Shown here: one piece after another, positions 9,601-18,640 of the stretch
Layout: each line of letters starts with the position of its first letter
How positions within the stretch are numbered: position 1 is the first letter of the stretch
Origin: Mucilaginibacter sp. UR6-1
GTDB lineage: Bacteria; Bacteroidota; Bacteroidia; Sphingobacteriales; Sphingobacteriaceae
Direction of reading: 5' to 3'
Assembly (NCBI RefSeq): GCF_020880975.1
Contig: NZ_JAJIWP010000002.1
Location: 62,001-126,000 of the forward strand
Length of the DNA stretch: 64,000 nucleotides
Notes under the pieces: model-generated
Databases searched by the model: none
Told to the model about the DNA's origin: nothing
Seen by the model: the letters and a program-made list of their open reading frames with translations, nothing else
Translations under genes and position numbers: made by a program

Positions 9601-9824
9601 TTAAATATTTGCGCGCCCGTACTATTGAGTTAGGTTACACATTGCCGGCTAATGTACTGAGCAAGATCAAAATTAAGCGAGCCCGTTTTTATGTTAACGG
9701 ATACAATCTGTTCTCATTTGATAACCTGAAAGATTTTGGCATCGATCCGGAAGTTGTTGATGACAATGGCTTGCAGTTCCCTCAAAATAAAGTGGTTAAT
9801 TTCGGTGTTAACCTAACCTTTTAA
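6606..9824 (+). CDS. SusC/RagA-family TonB-linked outer membrane transporter
   Basis: A 1072-residue glycan importer of the outer membrane. After an unusually long N-terminal region with the hydrophobic signal at about residues 25-46 (FVFFLVAYLINITTAFAQ) come a carboxypeptidase-regulatory-like domain (about 48-120, GSVVDDGGLPLPGVAV), a TonB-box-like stretch (LQEVVVTGFG), the plug domain with the SusC signature PLYVIDG, and a beta-barrel ending in the C-terminal phenylalanine of GVNLTF. It works with the SusD lipoprotein encoded 25 bases downstream. It is the first gene of the locus and is preceded by a palindromic operator candidate. The substrate is probably the glycan degraded by the GH2, GH43-like and GH127-type enzymes that follow. 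Confidence 0.95.
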   Translation: MRKALLLKQGTPTVSTCPPGRARLIRATFVFFLVAYLINITTAFAQTKITGSVVDDGGLPLPGVAVRVKGTTIGTATDGDGKFSLSVPANAVIEATFVGFTPQQVTVGTQTNIKISLKSANASLQEVVVTGFGTQKKESVTGSITSVSSKDIDRVHGGATVSTALAGKLPGVTFRMPDGRPGASANIQIRNMGRPLYVIDGIQQDEGQFNNLAPNDIENITVLKDASAAIYGVRAANGVVVVTTKKGTGESRINVDAYMGFQNWYRFPDVVNNSYDFMRYKAEAEVNSNGSTTITPAELEKYRQGTERGYQSFDWREYVLKANNNAPQNSVNINFTGGTDKVNYYVSGTHLYQNSVLGKEYEFGRSNIQSNISAKVATGLRVSMNINGRIESRENPGVPGGDDYFLARFAVLRNTPLERPYANDNPNYLNRINNIESNYAFLNKDLSGVYRSDWRVLQTNFNAEYQIPGVKGLTAKAVYSYYIADYILNNHEYTYDVYTYKPETDVYERSGGSTNPWREREQRKEFNNTFQAQLNYANTFGKHNVTGTLVAERIELRHLRNYVHATPISNNLPLIYFPTMDRYDDQDDKESRIGYIARANYNYANKYYLEVSARRDASYLFAPDKRVGYFPAASVGWRITEEPFMKNLLGENSILNDFKFRASYGLLGDDRNPNDPNQPIVPAYAYLAGYNYAQNGVAILDGNAVTVARDKGIPTTLISWLRSKTLNVGADFSLFNSKLTGSAEYFRRKRTGLLATRIDVLVPEELGYALPQENLNSDEQYGGEFALSYNNKIGQLSYNIGGNISYSRAKNLESYMPRFFNSWDQYRNSPVNRYKNMDWGYEVIGQFTSQDQINNYTINNDGKGNRTLIPGDLMYKDQNGDGKIDQYDERPIGFGYGTQPNINYGFNIGLAYKSFDFHADFSGAAGYTWFQNYETRWAFQNNGNLNKIFEDRWHRADPYDLNSQWIPGRYPANRNNVGFGHADYELNGQRNSTFWLHNVKYLRARTIELGYTLPANVLSKIKIKRARFYVNGYNLFSFDNLKDFGIDPEVVDDNGLQFPQNKVVNFGVNLTF

Positions 9825-9849
9825 ATAGCGAATTCATTTTTTAAATGAT

Positions 9850-11745
9850 ATGAAAAAGATATTTTTAATTACAATGGGCGCGGCGCTGTTAGTTACAGCA
9901 TCGTGCAAAAAGGATAGCGATTTTTTAGATATTCCACCAAAGCAGATATTGCCAAGTGATATTGTGTTCTCTGATCCGGCGCTGGCACTTGCTGTACTGG
10001 GTGATTTATATAACAGGCAGCTTGATTTTTCAGGTCTTGACAATGGCTGGGCAAGTTTTGTTGATTTTAGCGAAGCATTCCCTTCAGAGAACGGAAGCGC
10101 TTTTTTTGTAACCCGAAACGGTTGGGACTTTGGCGAGTGGAATACCTGGGACTATGCTTACATACGTGAGCTGAATTTATTTATCGAGCGTGCTACAGCT
10201 TCAACAGCTTTGGCCGCAGCCGATAAAACCAGATTTTTAGCCGAAGCGCGTTTTTTACGTGCCAACTATTATTTTGAAATGGTGAAACGTATGGGTGGAG
10301 TGCCTATTATAACTTCATCATTCACCTACAACGGTGATGTTACCGATCTGCAAAAACCTCGGGCTAAGGAATCAGAAGTATATGATTTTATAATAAGTGA
10401 GGCTGAGGCTATAAAAAATGATTTACCTGCGGATGTTAATCAAAAATCAAGAGCAAGTAAGGGTGCGGCACTGGCTATGGAAGCAAGGGCGGCTTTATAC
10501 GCCGGCTCAATAGCTAAGTACGGTGCCTCTACGCCGCAGGTTACTTTAGCAGGTGATGAAGTAGGTATACCTGCAGCTATGGCTAATGGGTATTACACTA
10601 AGGCTTTAGCCGCAGCTAATGAAATTATTAACGGTGCAGCAGGCGGCTATAAACTGTATCAGGTATTGCCAAATCTGTCTGACAATTTTGCCAATCTGTT
10701 TATTGATAAAAGCAACGCCAACCAGGAGCCGATATTTATTGAGGACTTTAAAGTGGGCAGCGGTAAAGTGCATAGCTTTACTGTAAATAATCAGCCTTAT
10801 TCTATATCTGATGAAGGCGCTGATGCCGGTCGTTTAAATCCGTCATTAAATTTAGTTGAATCATTTGAGAAACTGGATAATACTTACGCCCCCATTCCAA
10901 CAACCGATGGCAGCGGAAACCCAATTTATTACGATGATCAATTAGATATATTTGCAGGCCGTGACGCTCGTTTGGCAGGTACAGTATTGTTGCCCAATGC
11001 ACAATTTAAGGGTGAGCATACTGATATTTGGGCAGGTTATCAGTTGGCTGATGGAAGCATCTTTACATCGGGTAATGCCAATGATCTGAGAAATTTGCCG
11101 GGAACGCCTGAATCGGCTAAAGTTCAGGTTGTTGGTCAGGACGGGCCTATAAATGGTTTGGAATTCCGTACGCAAAGCGGTTTTTATGTACGTAAGTATC
11201 TTGATCCGGCAACAGGTTCAGGCCGTCGTGGCCGTCAAAGTGATGTAGCCTTTATACGTTACCGTTATGGCGAGGTATTACTAAATGCTGCAGAAGCTGC
11301 CTTTGAACTTGGCCAAACAAGTGTTGCTTTAAATTACATTAACCAGGTGCGTGCGCGTGCGGGTTTAACAACGGCCTTAACAACATTATCTTTTGACAGG
11401 ATAGTGCACGAGCGCAGGGTTGAACTGGTGTTTGAAGGGCATACCTTATATGATATGAAACGCTGGCGCTTAGCGCACCGGGTTTGGAACGGCCAGCAAA
11501 TGACAGTTGCTGAACTTGTAAGTAACATTGGCTCGGCAACAAAGAAAAATACACAGCCTTTTGGTTTATGGCCTTATAAAATCTATAATCCGGGTAATGT
11601 TAACAACGGCAAATGGATATTTAAAGAAGTTAAACCCTCGGCTGTAACGGGTGCTAATAATTTTCAGTTAGGTAATTATTATTCACGTATAAATGATAAT
11701 ATATTATCAGCCAACCCAAAACTTGTAAAACAGCCTAATCAATAA
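9850..11745 (+). CDS. SusD/RagB-family nutrient-binding outer membrane lipoprotein
   Basis: A 631-residue lipoprotein that forms the lid on the SusC channel and binds glycan at the cell surface. The signal peptide ends in a lipobox (LLVTASC, lipidated Cys19). The N-terminal SusD-like part contains RFLRANYYFEMVKRMGGVPI, a hallmark of the family, and the C-terminal RagB part has VAFIRYRYGEVLLNAAEAAFELG and HERRVELVFEGHTLYDMKRW. It is somewhat longer than typical SusD proteins (about 500-560), the extra being in the middle loop region. It is co-transcribed with the SusC gene and followed by a DUF3823 lipoprotein gene 16 bases later. Confidence 0.95.
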   Translation: MKKIFLITMGAALLVTASCKKDSDFLDIPPKQILPSDIVFSDPALALAVLGDLYNRQLDFSGLDNGWASFVDFSEAFPSENGSAFFVTRNGWDFGEWNTWDYAYIRELNLFIERATASTALAAADKTRFLAEARFLRANYYFEMVKRMGGVPIITSSFTYNGDVTDLQKPRAKESEVYDFIISEAEAIKNDLPADVNQKSRASKGAALAMEARAALYAGSIAKYGASTPQVTLAGDEVGIPAAMANGYYTKALAAANEIINGAAGGYKLYQVLPNLSDNFANLFIDKSNANQEPIFIEDFKVGSGKVHSFTVNNQPYSISDEGADAGRLNPSLNLVESFEKLDNTYAPIPTTDGSGNPIYYDDQLDIFAGRDARLAGTVLLPNAQFKGEHTDIWAGYQLADGSIFTSGNANDLRNLPGTPESAKVQVVGQDGPINGLEFRTQSGFYVRKYLDPATGSGRRGRQSDVAFIRYRYGEVLLNAAEAAFELGQTSVALNYINQVRARAGLTTALTTLSFDRIVHERRVELVFEGHTLYDMKRWRLAHRVWNGQQMTVAELVSNIGSATKKNTQPFGLWPYKIYNPGNVNNGKWIFKEVKPSAVTGANNFQLGNYYSRINDNILSANPKLVKQPNQ

Positions 11746-11761
11746 TTTAAAACTAAGCATT

Positions 11762-12460
11762 ATGAAATATAGATTTCATCTGATCATATTGATGATACTT
11801 ACCGCAGGTTTGGCATCATGTAAAAAAGATAATTACGAAGCGCCGCAATCAACGTTTAAAGGACGGTTAGTGTATAACGGTAATCCTATTAATGTTGAAT
11901 ATGAAAAAGTATCTATTGAGCTTTATCAAAGTGGCTTTGGCAAGGTAGGCGCTATCAATGGTACTGTGGCGCAGGATGGGGGATTCTCGTTTCTGTTATT
12001 TGATGGCGATTACCGTCTGATCATTCCAAACAGCCAGGGCCCTTTTCGCTGGAACCAGACTACAGGAAACAGGGATACACTCTCAGTAAAAGTTAGCGGC
12101 GATCAAACGCTTGACCTGCAGGTAACCCCTTACTATTTGGTTGAGGACGCGCAGTATAATGTAAGCGGCCGCGAAGTAACTGCTACTTTTGATATCAATA
12201 AAGTTATTACTGACGCTAATGCTAAGGATATTGAGAACGTTACCCTGTTTATTAATAAAACACAGTTTGTTTCAGGTACTGATAATATTGTTAACGCCGG
12301 TGTTGCCGGTGCTGATATTACCAGCCTTAACAACGTAACATTAAAGGCCACAGTGCCTAACATAACGCCTACTCAAAATTATGTGTTTGCAAGGGTAGGT
12401 ATAAAAATTGCCGGTGTTGAAGATCTTATCTTTTCGCCGTTGCAAAAGCTAACACTTTAA
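11762..12460 (+). CDS. DUF3823-type lipoprotein of the SusCD operon
   Basis: A 232-residue lipoprotein with signal peptide and lipobox (TAGLASC, Cys20). The sequence FKGRLVYNGNPI, then a beta-rich body with FLLFDGDYRLIIP, matches the DUF3823 family (PF12866), which is commonly encoded directly after SusD. It probably has two beta-sandwich domains and sits at the surface with the SusCD complex as an extra glycan-binding protein; this role is inferred from context. A rho-independent terminator 12 bases after the stop ends this transcription unit, so the enzyme genes beyond may rely on read-through or their own promoter. Confidence 0.85.
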   Translation: MKYRFHLIILMILTAGLASCKKDNYEAPQSTFKGRLVYNGNPINVEYEKVSIELYQSGFGKVGAINGTVAQDGGFSFLLFDGDYRLIIPNSQGPFRWNQTTGNRDTLSVKVSGDQTLDLQVTPYYLVEDAQYNVSGREVTATFDINKVITDANAKDIENVTLFINKTQFVSGTDNIVNAGVAGADITSLNNVTLKATVPNITPTQNYVFARVGIKIAGVEDLIFSPLQKLTL

Positions 12461-12472
12461 ATTTATAAGGTT

Positions 12473-12506
12473 GGGGTTTCTGCTGTAAAGCGGAGGCCCC
12501 TTTTTT
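12473..12506 (+). terminator. Rho-independent terminator after the SusC-SusD-DUF3823 genes
   Basis: An 11-bp stem with three G-T wobbles, starting GGGGTTTCTGC and closing GCGGAGGCCCC, has a 6-base loop and is followed by six T. It separates the transport genes from the enzyme genes. Confidence 0.8.
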
Positions 12507-12541
12507 ATCTGCTTATTTAGCAACAAATTCATAATTCAATA

Positions 12542-14383
12542 ATGAGAAAATTTTTATCCGCAGCAGTAATTACCCTAACGGCGTGTGTAACAGCTAACGC
12601 GCAGCAGGGGCAATGGCATCTTATTAAAGATCGTATTGTTACCCCCTGGGCCGAAAAGGTTGACCCTAAAAACCCTCTGCCTGAGTATCCGCGCCCTATG
12701 CTGGTACGCAGCAATAACTGGAAAAACCTGAATGGCTTATGGAGCTATGCCATTACGCCAAAAAATGCTTCAACGCCAACCAAGTACGAGGGCAGCATTC
12801 TGGTGCCTTTCGCTGCCGAGTCGGCACTGTCAGGCGTGGGCCGTACTGTGGGTAAGGATAGTTTGCTGTGGTATAAAAACACCATCAATGTGCCATCATC
12901 AATGAAAGGCAAAGAGGTGCTGCTGCACTTTGGCGCGGTTGACTGGCAAACCGAAGTGTTTGTTAATGGTAAGAGCGCGGGCAAGCACGAGGGCGGCTTT
13001 GATCCGTTCACATTCAATATCACCCCATTCCTTAAAGGTGGCTCAAAGCAGGATGTGGTAGTTCGCGTGTGGGACCCAACCAATGATGGCCCGCAGCCAA
13101 CCGGCAAGCAAATGAAAAAGCCCGAAGGCATATGGTACACCCCGGTAACCGGTATATGGCAAACTGTGTGGTTGGAGGCTGTGCCTAAAGCATACATCGC
13201 GTCAACCAAACAAACCCCTGATATTGATGCGCATACCATCACCATATCTGCTGATATTGAAAATAAGCAGGCTGGCGATAACCTGAAGATAGAGGTGCTT
13301 GATGGCAAAACCGTCATCGCCCAAAAGCAACAAAACGCAGGCGAAACCGCTGTTATTTCGCTAAAGAATGAAAAACTGTGGTCGCCGGAGAGCCCTAATT
13401 TGTATAACCTGAAAATTACCCTGCTGCGTAACAACAAGGCGGTTGATGTGATCACCAGCTATTTTGCTATGCGCAAAATATCAATGGCGCCTGATGCCAA
13501 TGGCATTCAACGTATGATGCTTAACAACAAATTCGTGTTTCAATATGGCCCGCTTGACCAGGGCTGGTGGCCCGATGGTTTGTATACCCCGCCAACTTAC
13601 GAGGCGATGATATATGACATTGATCAGCTTAAAAAAATGGGCTTTAACATGATACGTAAGCACATTAAGGTTGAGCCTGCTACCTATTACACTTATTGCG
13701 ATAAGGTAGGTATGCTGCTATGGCAGGATATGCCAAGCGGCGATTTGGGTAATGGCTGGGAAAACCGCCCTGGTGTTTTAGATCATGGCACTGACCAAAA
13801 ACGTACGCCCGAATCAGAAGGTTACTATCGTAAGGAGTGGAACGCCATTATGGACGTGCTGCATAACTACCCAAGCATTGTGGTTTGGACGCCGTTTAAC
13901 GAAGCCTGGGGCCAGTTTAAAACCGTTGAAATTACCGAGTGGACGATGAAGAAAGATCCATCCCGCCTGGTGAACAGTGCCAGCGGCGGCAACTTCTATC
14001 TAACCGGTCATATTATCGATTTACATAACTACCCGCACCCGGCTATGCCAGCGCCTGATGTTTTTGGGCAAAAGCGTATACTGGTATTGGGCGAGTTTGG
14101 CGGCTTGGGTTTACCGCTTGACGGCCATACCTGGCAAAAAAAGAACTGGGGCTATCAAACCTTTAAAACCTCTGATGAAATGTTCGAGAAGTATGCCTCG
14201 TTCACCAAGCGTATCGCAGAGTTGATTCCGCTGGGCCTTTCAGCCGCGGTATATACTCAAACTACCGATGTTGAGGGCGAAACCAACGGCTTTATGACCT
14301 ATGACCGAGCGGTTGATAAAATGCCGGTTAATAAGCTGCACGAAGTAAACACTAAATTATACGACCCTTCATTGGTTAAATAA
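12542..14383 (+). CDS. Glycoside hydrolase family 2 enzyme
   Basis: A 613-residue exported retaining glycosidase. The signal peptide is MRKFLSAAVITLTACVTANA. Then come the GH2 sugar-binding jelly roll (about 25-210, with LVPFAAESALSGVGR and LLHFGAVDWQTEVFVNG), an immunoglobulin-like domain (about 215-315), and the TIM barrel (about 320-600). The acid/base is Glu454 in PFNEAWGQ and the nucleophile is Glu518 in LGEFGGLG. This short three-domain form is usual for Bacteroidota GH2 proteins acting as beta-galactosidase, beta-glucuronidase or alpha-L-arabinopyranosidase; the exact sugar cannot be read from sequence. It starts the enzyme cluster, with the next gene 5 bases downstream. Confidence 0.9.
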   Translation: MRKFLSAAVITLTACVTANAQQGQWHLIKDRIVTPWAEKVDPKNPLPEYPRPMLVRSNNWKNLNGLWSYAITPKNASTPTKYEGSILVPFAAESALSGVGRTVGKDSLLWYKNTINVPSSMKGKEVLLHFGAVDWQTEVFVNGKSAGKHEGGFDPFTFNITPFLKGGSKQDVVVRVWDPTNDGPQPTGKQMKKPEGIWYTPVTGIWQTVWLEAVPKAYIASTKQTPDIDAHTITISADIENKQAGDNLKIEVLDGKTVIAQKQQNAGETAVISLKNEKLWSPESPNLYNLKITLLRNNKAVDVITSYFAMRKISMAPDANGIQRMMLNNKFVFQYGPLDQGWWPDGLYTPPTYEAMIYDIDQLKKMGFNMIRKHIKVEPATYYTYCDKVGMLLWQDMPSGDLGNGWENRPGVLDHGTDQKRTPESEGYYRKEWNAIMDVLHNYPSIVVWTPFNEAWGQFKTVEITEWTMKKDPSRLVNSASGGNFYLTGHIIDLHNYPHPAMPAPDVFGQKRILVLGEFGGLGLPLDGHTWQKKNWGYQTFKTSDEMFEKYASFTKRIAELIPLGLSAAVYTQTTDVEGETNGFMTYDRAVDKMPVNKLHEVNTKLYDPSLVK

Positions 14384-14388
14384 ACTTG

Positions 14389-15405
14389 ATGGTGTTAAAA
14401 AAAGTAATTTATTATTTAGCAGGCCTGTTCGCGTTAAGCGGGCAGGCTTTTGCGCAAAATAATGGCGGTATGCACAAAGCACCTTCGCCCCTGTACCGCG
14501 ACCCAATTTATGACGGCGCGGCCGACCCCATTGTGGTTTACAACCAGGCGGAAAAGTTATGGATGATGCTGTACACCCAGCGCAGGGCCAATGCGCAAAC
14601 GCAGGACGTGGCATATTGCTATGGTACAGCCATCGGCGTCGCTACTTCAAAAGATCATGGGCAAACATGGGCCTACCGGGGTACGCTTAAGCTTGATTTT
14701 GAGCGTGGCACCAATACTTTTTGGGCACCCGAGGTTATTTATGATAAAGGTACCTACCACATGTTCGTTACCTACATTCAGGGTGTGTATAACCATTGGG
14801 CGGGCAACGCGCGGCTGGTACATTACACCAGCAAAAACCTGTGGGACTGGAAATTTATCGGCGACCTGAAATTAGCCGGCAGCATCATCGACCCGACCCT
14901 GATGAAACTGCCTGATGGTAAATGGCATATTTGGTACAAAGGCCCTGATGCCAACACGCTAACTGCCGAAAGCAGCGACCTGGTAAACTGGAAAGCCGAC
15001 CCGAAGGTAGCCATTGGCGGCCCGGAGCACGAAGGACCCAAGATATTCAGGTTTAAGGATTATTACTGGATGATAACCGACGAATGGCATGGCCAGCGTG
15101 TACACCGCTCAAAGGATGCCAAAACCTGGGAGCGTCAGGGCATGGTGTTGGATAAGCCCGGCCACCGCCCGGAGGATACGCCAACCGGCGCCCATGCGGA
15201 TGTGGTAGTTACCGGCGATCATGCCTACATTGTTTACTTTACGCATCCCGGTCGTAAATCGCACCAAAATGATGGCGGGCATGATGCCGACGACGCTTTT
15301 ACTTATTCAACCAAACGTACCTCTATACACGTAGCCGAGTTGGAGTATAATGATGGTACTTTGGTGTGCGACAGAGATAAACCATTTGATTTTTATCTGC
15401 CTTAA
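14389..15405 (+). CDS. GH43-like five-bladed beta-propeller glycosidase
   Basis: A 338-residue exported protein (signal peptide ending QAFA). The motifs of clan GH-F propellers are present in order: the base aspartate in AADPIVVY, a WAPEV strand, the pKa-modulating aspartate in SIIDPTLM, and the acid glutamate in HEGPKIF. A late histidine lies in TGAHADVVV, where GH43 enzymes hold a propeller-centre histidine. Members remove arabinofuranose, xylose, galactose and related sugars. The start is the ATG at 14389, 5 bases after the GH2 stop; a TTG just before it is in frame but unlikely. GH117 or another propeller family remains possible. Confidence 0.75.
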   Translation: MVLKKVIYYLAGLFALSGQAFAQNNGGMHKAPSPLYRDPIYDGAADPIVVYNQAEKLWMMLYTQRRANAQTQDVAYCYGTAIGVATSKDHGQTWAYRGTLKLDFERGTNTFWAPEVIYDKGTYHMFVTYIQGVYNHWAGNARLVHYTSKNLWDWKFIGDLKLAGSIIDPTLMKLPDGKWHIWYKGPDANTLTAESSDLVNWKADPKVAIGGPEHEGPKIFRFKDYYWMITDEWHGQRVHRSKDAKTWERQGMVLDKPGHRPEDTPTGAHADVVVTGDHAYIVYFTHPGRKSHQNDGGHDADDAFTYSTKRTSIHVAELEYNDGTLVCDRDKPFDFYLP

Positions 15406-15417
15406 AATATTATTGAT

Positions 15418-17427
15418 ATGAGATTCAAGTTATTACTGGCTTTAACATCAGTATTAGGAATTACCACCGCCGCTAACAGCCAAACGGTCAATTACACAAG
15501 CAGCCGTGCGCCACTGCGCCAAAACCCATATATCGAACTGCCGCTTGGTGCTATAAAACCGCAGGGCTGGCTGCGCGAGATGCTTGTACGCCAAAAAAAT
15601 GGCGCTACGGGTAGGCTGGATGAACTTTATCCGCTGGTAATGAACCAGCGCAACGGCTGGCTTGGCGGCGATGGAGACCAATGGGAACGCGGCCCGTACT
15701 GGATTGATGGCTTGTTGCCGCTGGCTTATATATTGCAGGACAAGGCACTCATTGCCAAGGTAAAACCCTGGGTAGAGTGGTCTATAAAAAGCCAGCAGCC
15801 TGATGGATACTTCGGCCCATCAAAGGATTACCCTTACGAGGCAGGCATACAGCGCGATAACAGCCGCGACTGGTGGCCAAAGATGGTAATGCTTAAAGTG
15901 CTGAAACAATACTACATGGCCACCGGCGATAAGCGGGTGATTGGTTTGCTAACCAATTACTTTAAATATCAGCTAAAGGAATTGCCCGCCAAACCGCTTG
16001 ACCATTGGACGTTTTGGGCGCGCCTGCGCGGCGGCGATAACCTGATGGTGGTATACTGGCTATATAATATTACCGGCGATAAGTTTCTGCTTGATCTGGC
16101 TGATTTGCTGCATAAACAGACTTATAACTTTACCGGTGAGTTTTTAGATACCGATATGCTTAGCCGCATGGGCAGCATTCACGGCGTTAACCTGGCGCAG
16201 GGCATGAAGGAGCCGCTGATTTACTACCAGCATCACCCTGAACAAAAATATGTGGAAGCCATGAAAAAGGGTTTTCATGACCTGACCAAATACAATGGCA
16301 TGGCGCATGGCCTGTATGGCGGCGATGAATCCTTACATGGCAACAACCCGACCCAGGGTTCGGAATTATGCTCGGCAGTAGAGATGATGTTCACGCTGGA
16401 GAGCTCGCTCGAAATTACGGGCGATGTGGATTATGCCGACCGTTTGGAGAAAATAGCCTTTAACGCCCTTCCGTCACAAACTACCGGGGATTACCTGAAC
16501 CGCCAGTACTTTCAGCAGGCCAACCAGGTAATGCTTACCCGCCACGTGCATAACTTTGATGTTAACCATGCCGGTACCGATGTAGTGTATGGTTTGTTAT
16601 CAGGCTTTCCGTGCTGTACGTCAAATATGCACCAGGGCTGGCCCAAATTTGCGCAAAACCTGTGGTATGCCACTGCCGATAGGGGCATAGCCGCGCTGGT
16701 ATATTCGGCGAGCGAGGTAACGGCAAAAGTAGCTGATGGTAAGGAAATAACTTTTAAGGAGGAAACCAATTATCCGTTTAACGAAAATATAAAGTTCACT
16801 TTAACCAGCAAAAAGGCTAAGCAGTTATCGTTCCCGTTCCACTTGCGTATACCGGCATGGTGTAAAAACGCGGTAATAAAAGTGAACGGACAGGAGTTGC
16901 AGCAGGCCAAAGGCGATCAGATCGTACAGATTAACCGTGAGTGGAAGAACGGTGATGTGGTGGAACTGCAATTGCCAATGCACATCTACAAAAATTTCTG
17001 GTACGAAAACTCGGTATCGGTTGAGCGTGGGCCGCTGGTGTATGCCCTCAAAATTGGTGAGGAAACCAAGTTGGTTAAGAATGATAAAGACCCTATCGCC
17101 TATGGTAAAGAATATATTGAAATAAGGCCGACCACCCCGTGGAACTATGGTTTGGTAGCCCTGGATGATAACAAATTTCAGCAAAGCATCTCCATAGATA
17201 AAAAGGCGATAGCGCCTTACCCCTGGACGCCGGACAATGCCCCGCTGATATTAAAAGCGAAAGCCAAACGCATACCCGACTGGACTTTGTATAACGATAT
17301 GACGGGTCCGATACCGTTCAGTGTGATCTATAATGAAGGTATGCCAAACCAACCCGAAGAGGAAGTAACGCTGATACCTTACGGCTGTACACGGTTGCGT
17401 ATCTCGCAATTTCCGCAAGTTCGATAA
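15418..17427 (+). CDS. GH127-type (DUF1680) glycoside hydrolase
   Basis: A 669-residue exported enzyme (signal peptide ending ANSQ) of the DUF1680 group, whose founding members are beta-L-arabinofuranosidases with a zinc-bound cysteine nucleophile. All expected active-site residues are visible: Glu316 and Cys318 in SELCSAVE and the Cys399-Cys400 pair in FPCCTSN. An alpha/alpha-barrel comes first and beta-sandwich domains follow from about residue 430. Some GH127 members in marine bacteria instead cleave 3,6-anhydrogalactose from carrageenan, which matters here because a sulfatase lies in the same locus. It closes the co-directional enzyme cluster, 12 bases after the GH43-like gene, and ends at a terminator. 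Confidence 0.88.
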   Translation: MRFKLLLALTSVLGITTAANSQTVNYTSSRAPLRQNPYIELPLGAIKPQGWLREMLVRQKNGATGRLDELYPLVMNQRNGWLGGDGDQWERGPYWIDGLLPLAYILQDKALIAKVKPWVEWSIKSQQPDGYFGPSKDYPYEAGIQRDNSRDWWPKMVMLKVLKQYYMATGDKRVIGLLTNYFKYQLKELPAKPLDHWTFWARLRGGDNLMVVYWLYNITGDKFLLDLADLLHKQTYNFTGEFLDTDMLSRMGSIHGVNLAQGMKEPLIYYQHHPEQKYVEAMKKGFHDLTKYNGMAHGLYGGDESLHGNNPTQGSELCSAVEMMFTLESSLEITGDVDYADRLEKIAFNALPSQTTGDYLNRQYFQQANQVMLTRHVHNFDVNHAGTDVVYGLLSGFPCCTSNMHQGWPKFAQNLWYATADRGIAALVYSASEVTAKVADGKEITFKEETNYPFNENIKFTLTSKKAKQLSFPFHLRIPAWCKNAVIKVNGQELQQAKGDQIVQINREWKNGDVVELQLPMHIYKNFWYENSVSVERGPLVYALKIGEETKLVKNDKDPIAYGKEYIEIRPTTPWNYGLVALDDNKFQQSISIDKKAIAPYPWTPDNAPLILKAKAKRIPDWTLYNDMTGPIPFSVIYNEGMPNQPEEEVTLIPYGCTRLRISQFPQVR

Positions 17428-17448
17428 ACCCTTATCATTAATAATTGA

Positions 17449-17476
17449 AAGGCAGGCTGTAATGGCCTGCTTTTTT
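17449..17476. terminator. Hairpin terminator between the GH127-type and LacI genes
   Basis: The stem GCAGGC / GCCTGC has a 7-base loop, followed by six T; an A-run precedes it. It serves the enzyme cluster, and its T-run overlaps the LacI stop codon on the other strand. Confidence 0.8.
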
Positions 17477-18479
17477 ATTGCCAGATGATCTCGGCATCCA
17501 GTAAACGGGTTTCAAATTCGTAAACCGGGTATTTACTTTCGATGAGTTTGATGAGCATTTGCGTGGCTATCTGCCCCATTTCAAAAGCGGGCTGCCTGAT
17601 GTATGATATGCCCGGCGAAAGCAGGTCGATAACATCGGCGTTTGAGTAACCCACAATAGCCAGGTTTTCAGGATACTTTATACTCTTCAAGGCACGTATG
17701 CTTGCCGTGCTGATGAGGTCGCTTGCAATAAAAAGGGCTCCGGGCTTTTTATCATTATCAAACAAAGTTTTAATTGCTTCAGCTACCTCTATATCGTTGC
17801 GGCCGCCCTGGTAACAATATTTAATATAGTTTTCATCAATACTGATGTTGTTATCAGTAAGCGCCTGTTTGTACCCGTTAACCCTTTCGGTAGTGATGGA
17901 TATTTGGGGCGTACTGGCCAGCAGCGCAATATTTTTAAACCCTTTGCTGATAAGCAGGCTTGTGGCGTTGTATGATGTTTTAAAATTATCGCTGCTTACG
18001 CGGTGTGTTTCTATCTCGTTAAGTATCCTGTCAAAAAATACAATGGGCAGTCCCTGGCGGTGCAGCTCATGGATATGGGTATAATCAGTTGTTTGAGCCG
18101 ATACCGACATCAGCAAGCCATCAACCGATCGGCTGGCCAGGTGCTGCATGTTGGCTTTTTCGCGTTCATACTCCTCATGGCTTTGCGATATAATGATGTT
18201 ATATCCGTTTTGATAAGCAACCGACTCAATACCATTGATTGCCTGGGCAAAAAAACTGTTGGCAACATCAGCCACTAAAACACCGATGGAATTGCTGCGC
18301 TTGTTGCGCAGGCTTTGCGCTACCGGGTTGCCATGGTAGTTTATCTGCCGGGCATAATCGAGCACCTTTTGTTTGGTTTCGGCACCTATCTCATAACTGT
18401 CACGCAGCGCCCTCGATACAGTTGACGGTGAGATACCGAGCGCCCGGGCAATATCTTTTATGGTAGCTGCTTTGAACAT
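17475..18479 (-). CDS. LacI-family transcriptional regulator of the glycan locus
   Basis: A 334-residue repressor. The N-terminal helix-turn-helix (ATIKDIARALGISPSTVSRAL) and hinge helix (NPVAQSLRNKRSNSIGVL) are typical, followed by a periplasmic-binding-protein-like sugar-sensing domain (about 60-330). The start is set at ATG 18479; ten further upstream codons in frame do not look like the family N-terminus. It is convergent to the enzyme genes and divergent from the sulfatase-maturation gene, the usual position of a local regulator. The palindrome at 6558-6578 is a candidate operator. The inducer is presumably a released mono- or oligosaccharide. Confidence 0.9.
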   Translation of the reverse strand: MFKAATIKDIARALGISPSTVSRALRDSYEIGAETKQKVLDYARQINYHGNPVAQSLRNKRSNSIGVLVADVANSFFAQAINGIESVAYQNGYNIIISQSHEEYEREKANMQHLASRSVDGLLMSVSAQTTDYTHIHELHRQGLPIVFFDRILNEIETHRVSSDNFKTSYNATSLLISKGFKNIALLASTPQISITTERVNGYKQALTDNNISIDENYIKYCYQGGRNDIEVAEAIKTLFDNDKKPGALFIASDLISTASIRALKSIKYPENLAIVGYSNADVIDLLSPGISYIRQPAFEMGQIATQMLIKLIESKYPVYEFETRLLDAEIIWQ

Positions 18480-18640
18480 GCGTTTTAAAGCTACAAATAA
18501 AAATAACATCCGCTAATAAAGCGGTTATTATAGTAACAGTATAAATACACTTTTGAGGGGTTTAATCGCGCTTTGTTTTATATATTAGCCATGCTGCAAG
18601 CACAGCTTGCGCGCTTAACCAGGCTAAAAAACTATACAAA

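Noticed and set aside
12745..13455. 236-codon minus-strand frame inside the GH2 gene
   Set aside because: Antisense to a complete GH2 gene with both catalytic glutamates; no recognisable protein features.
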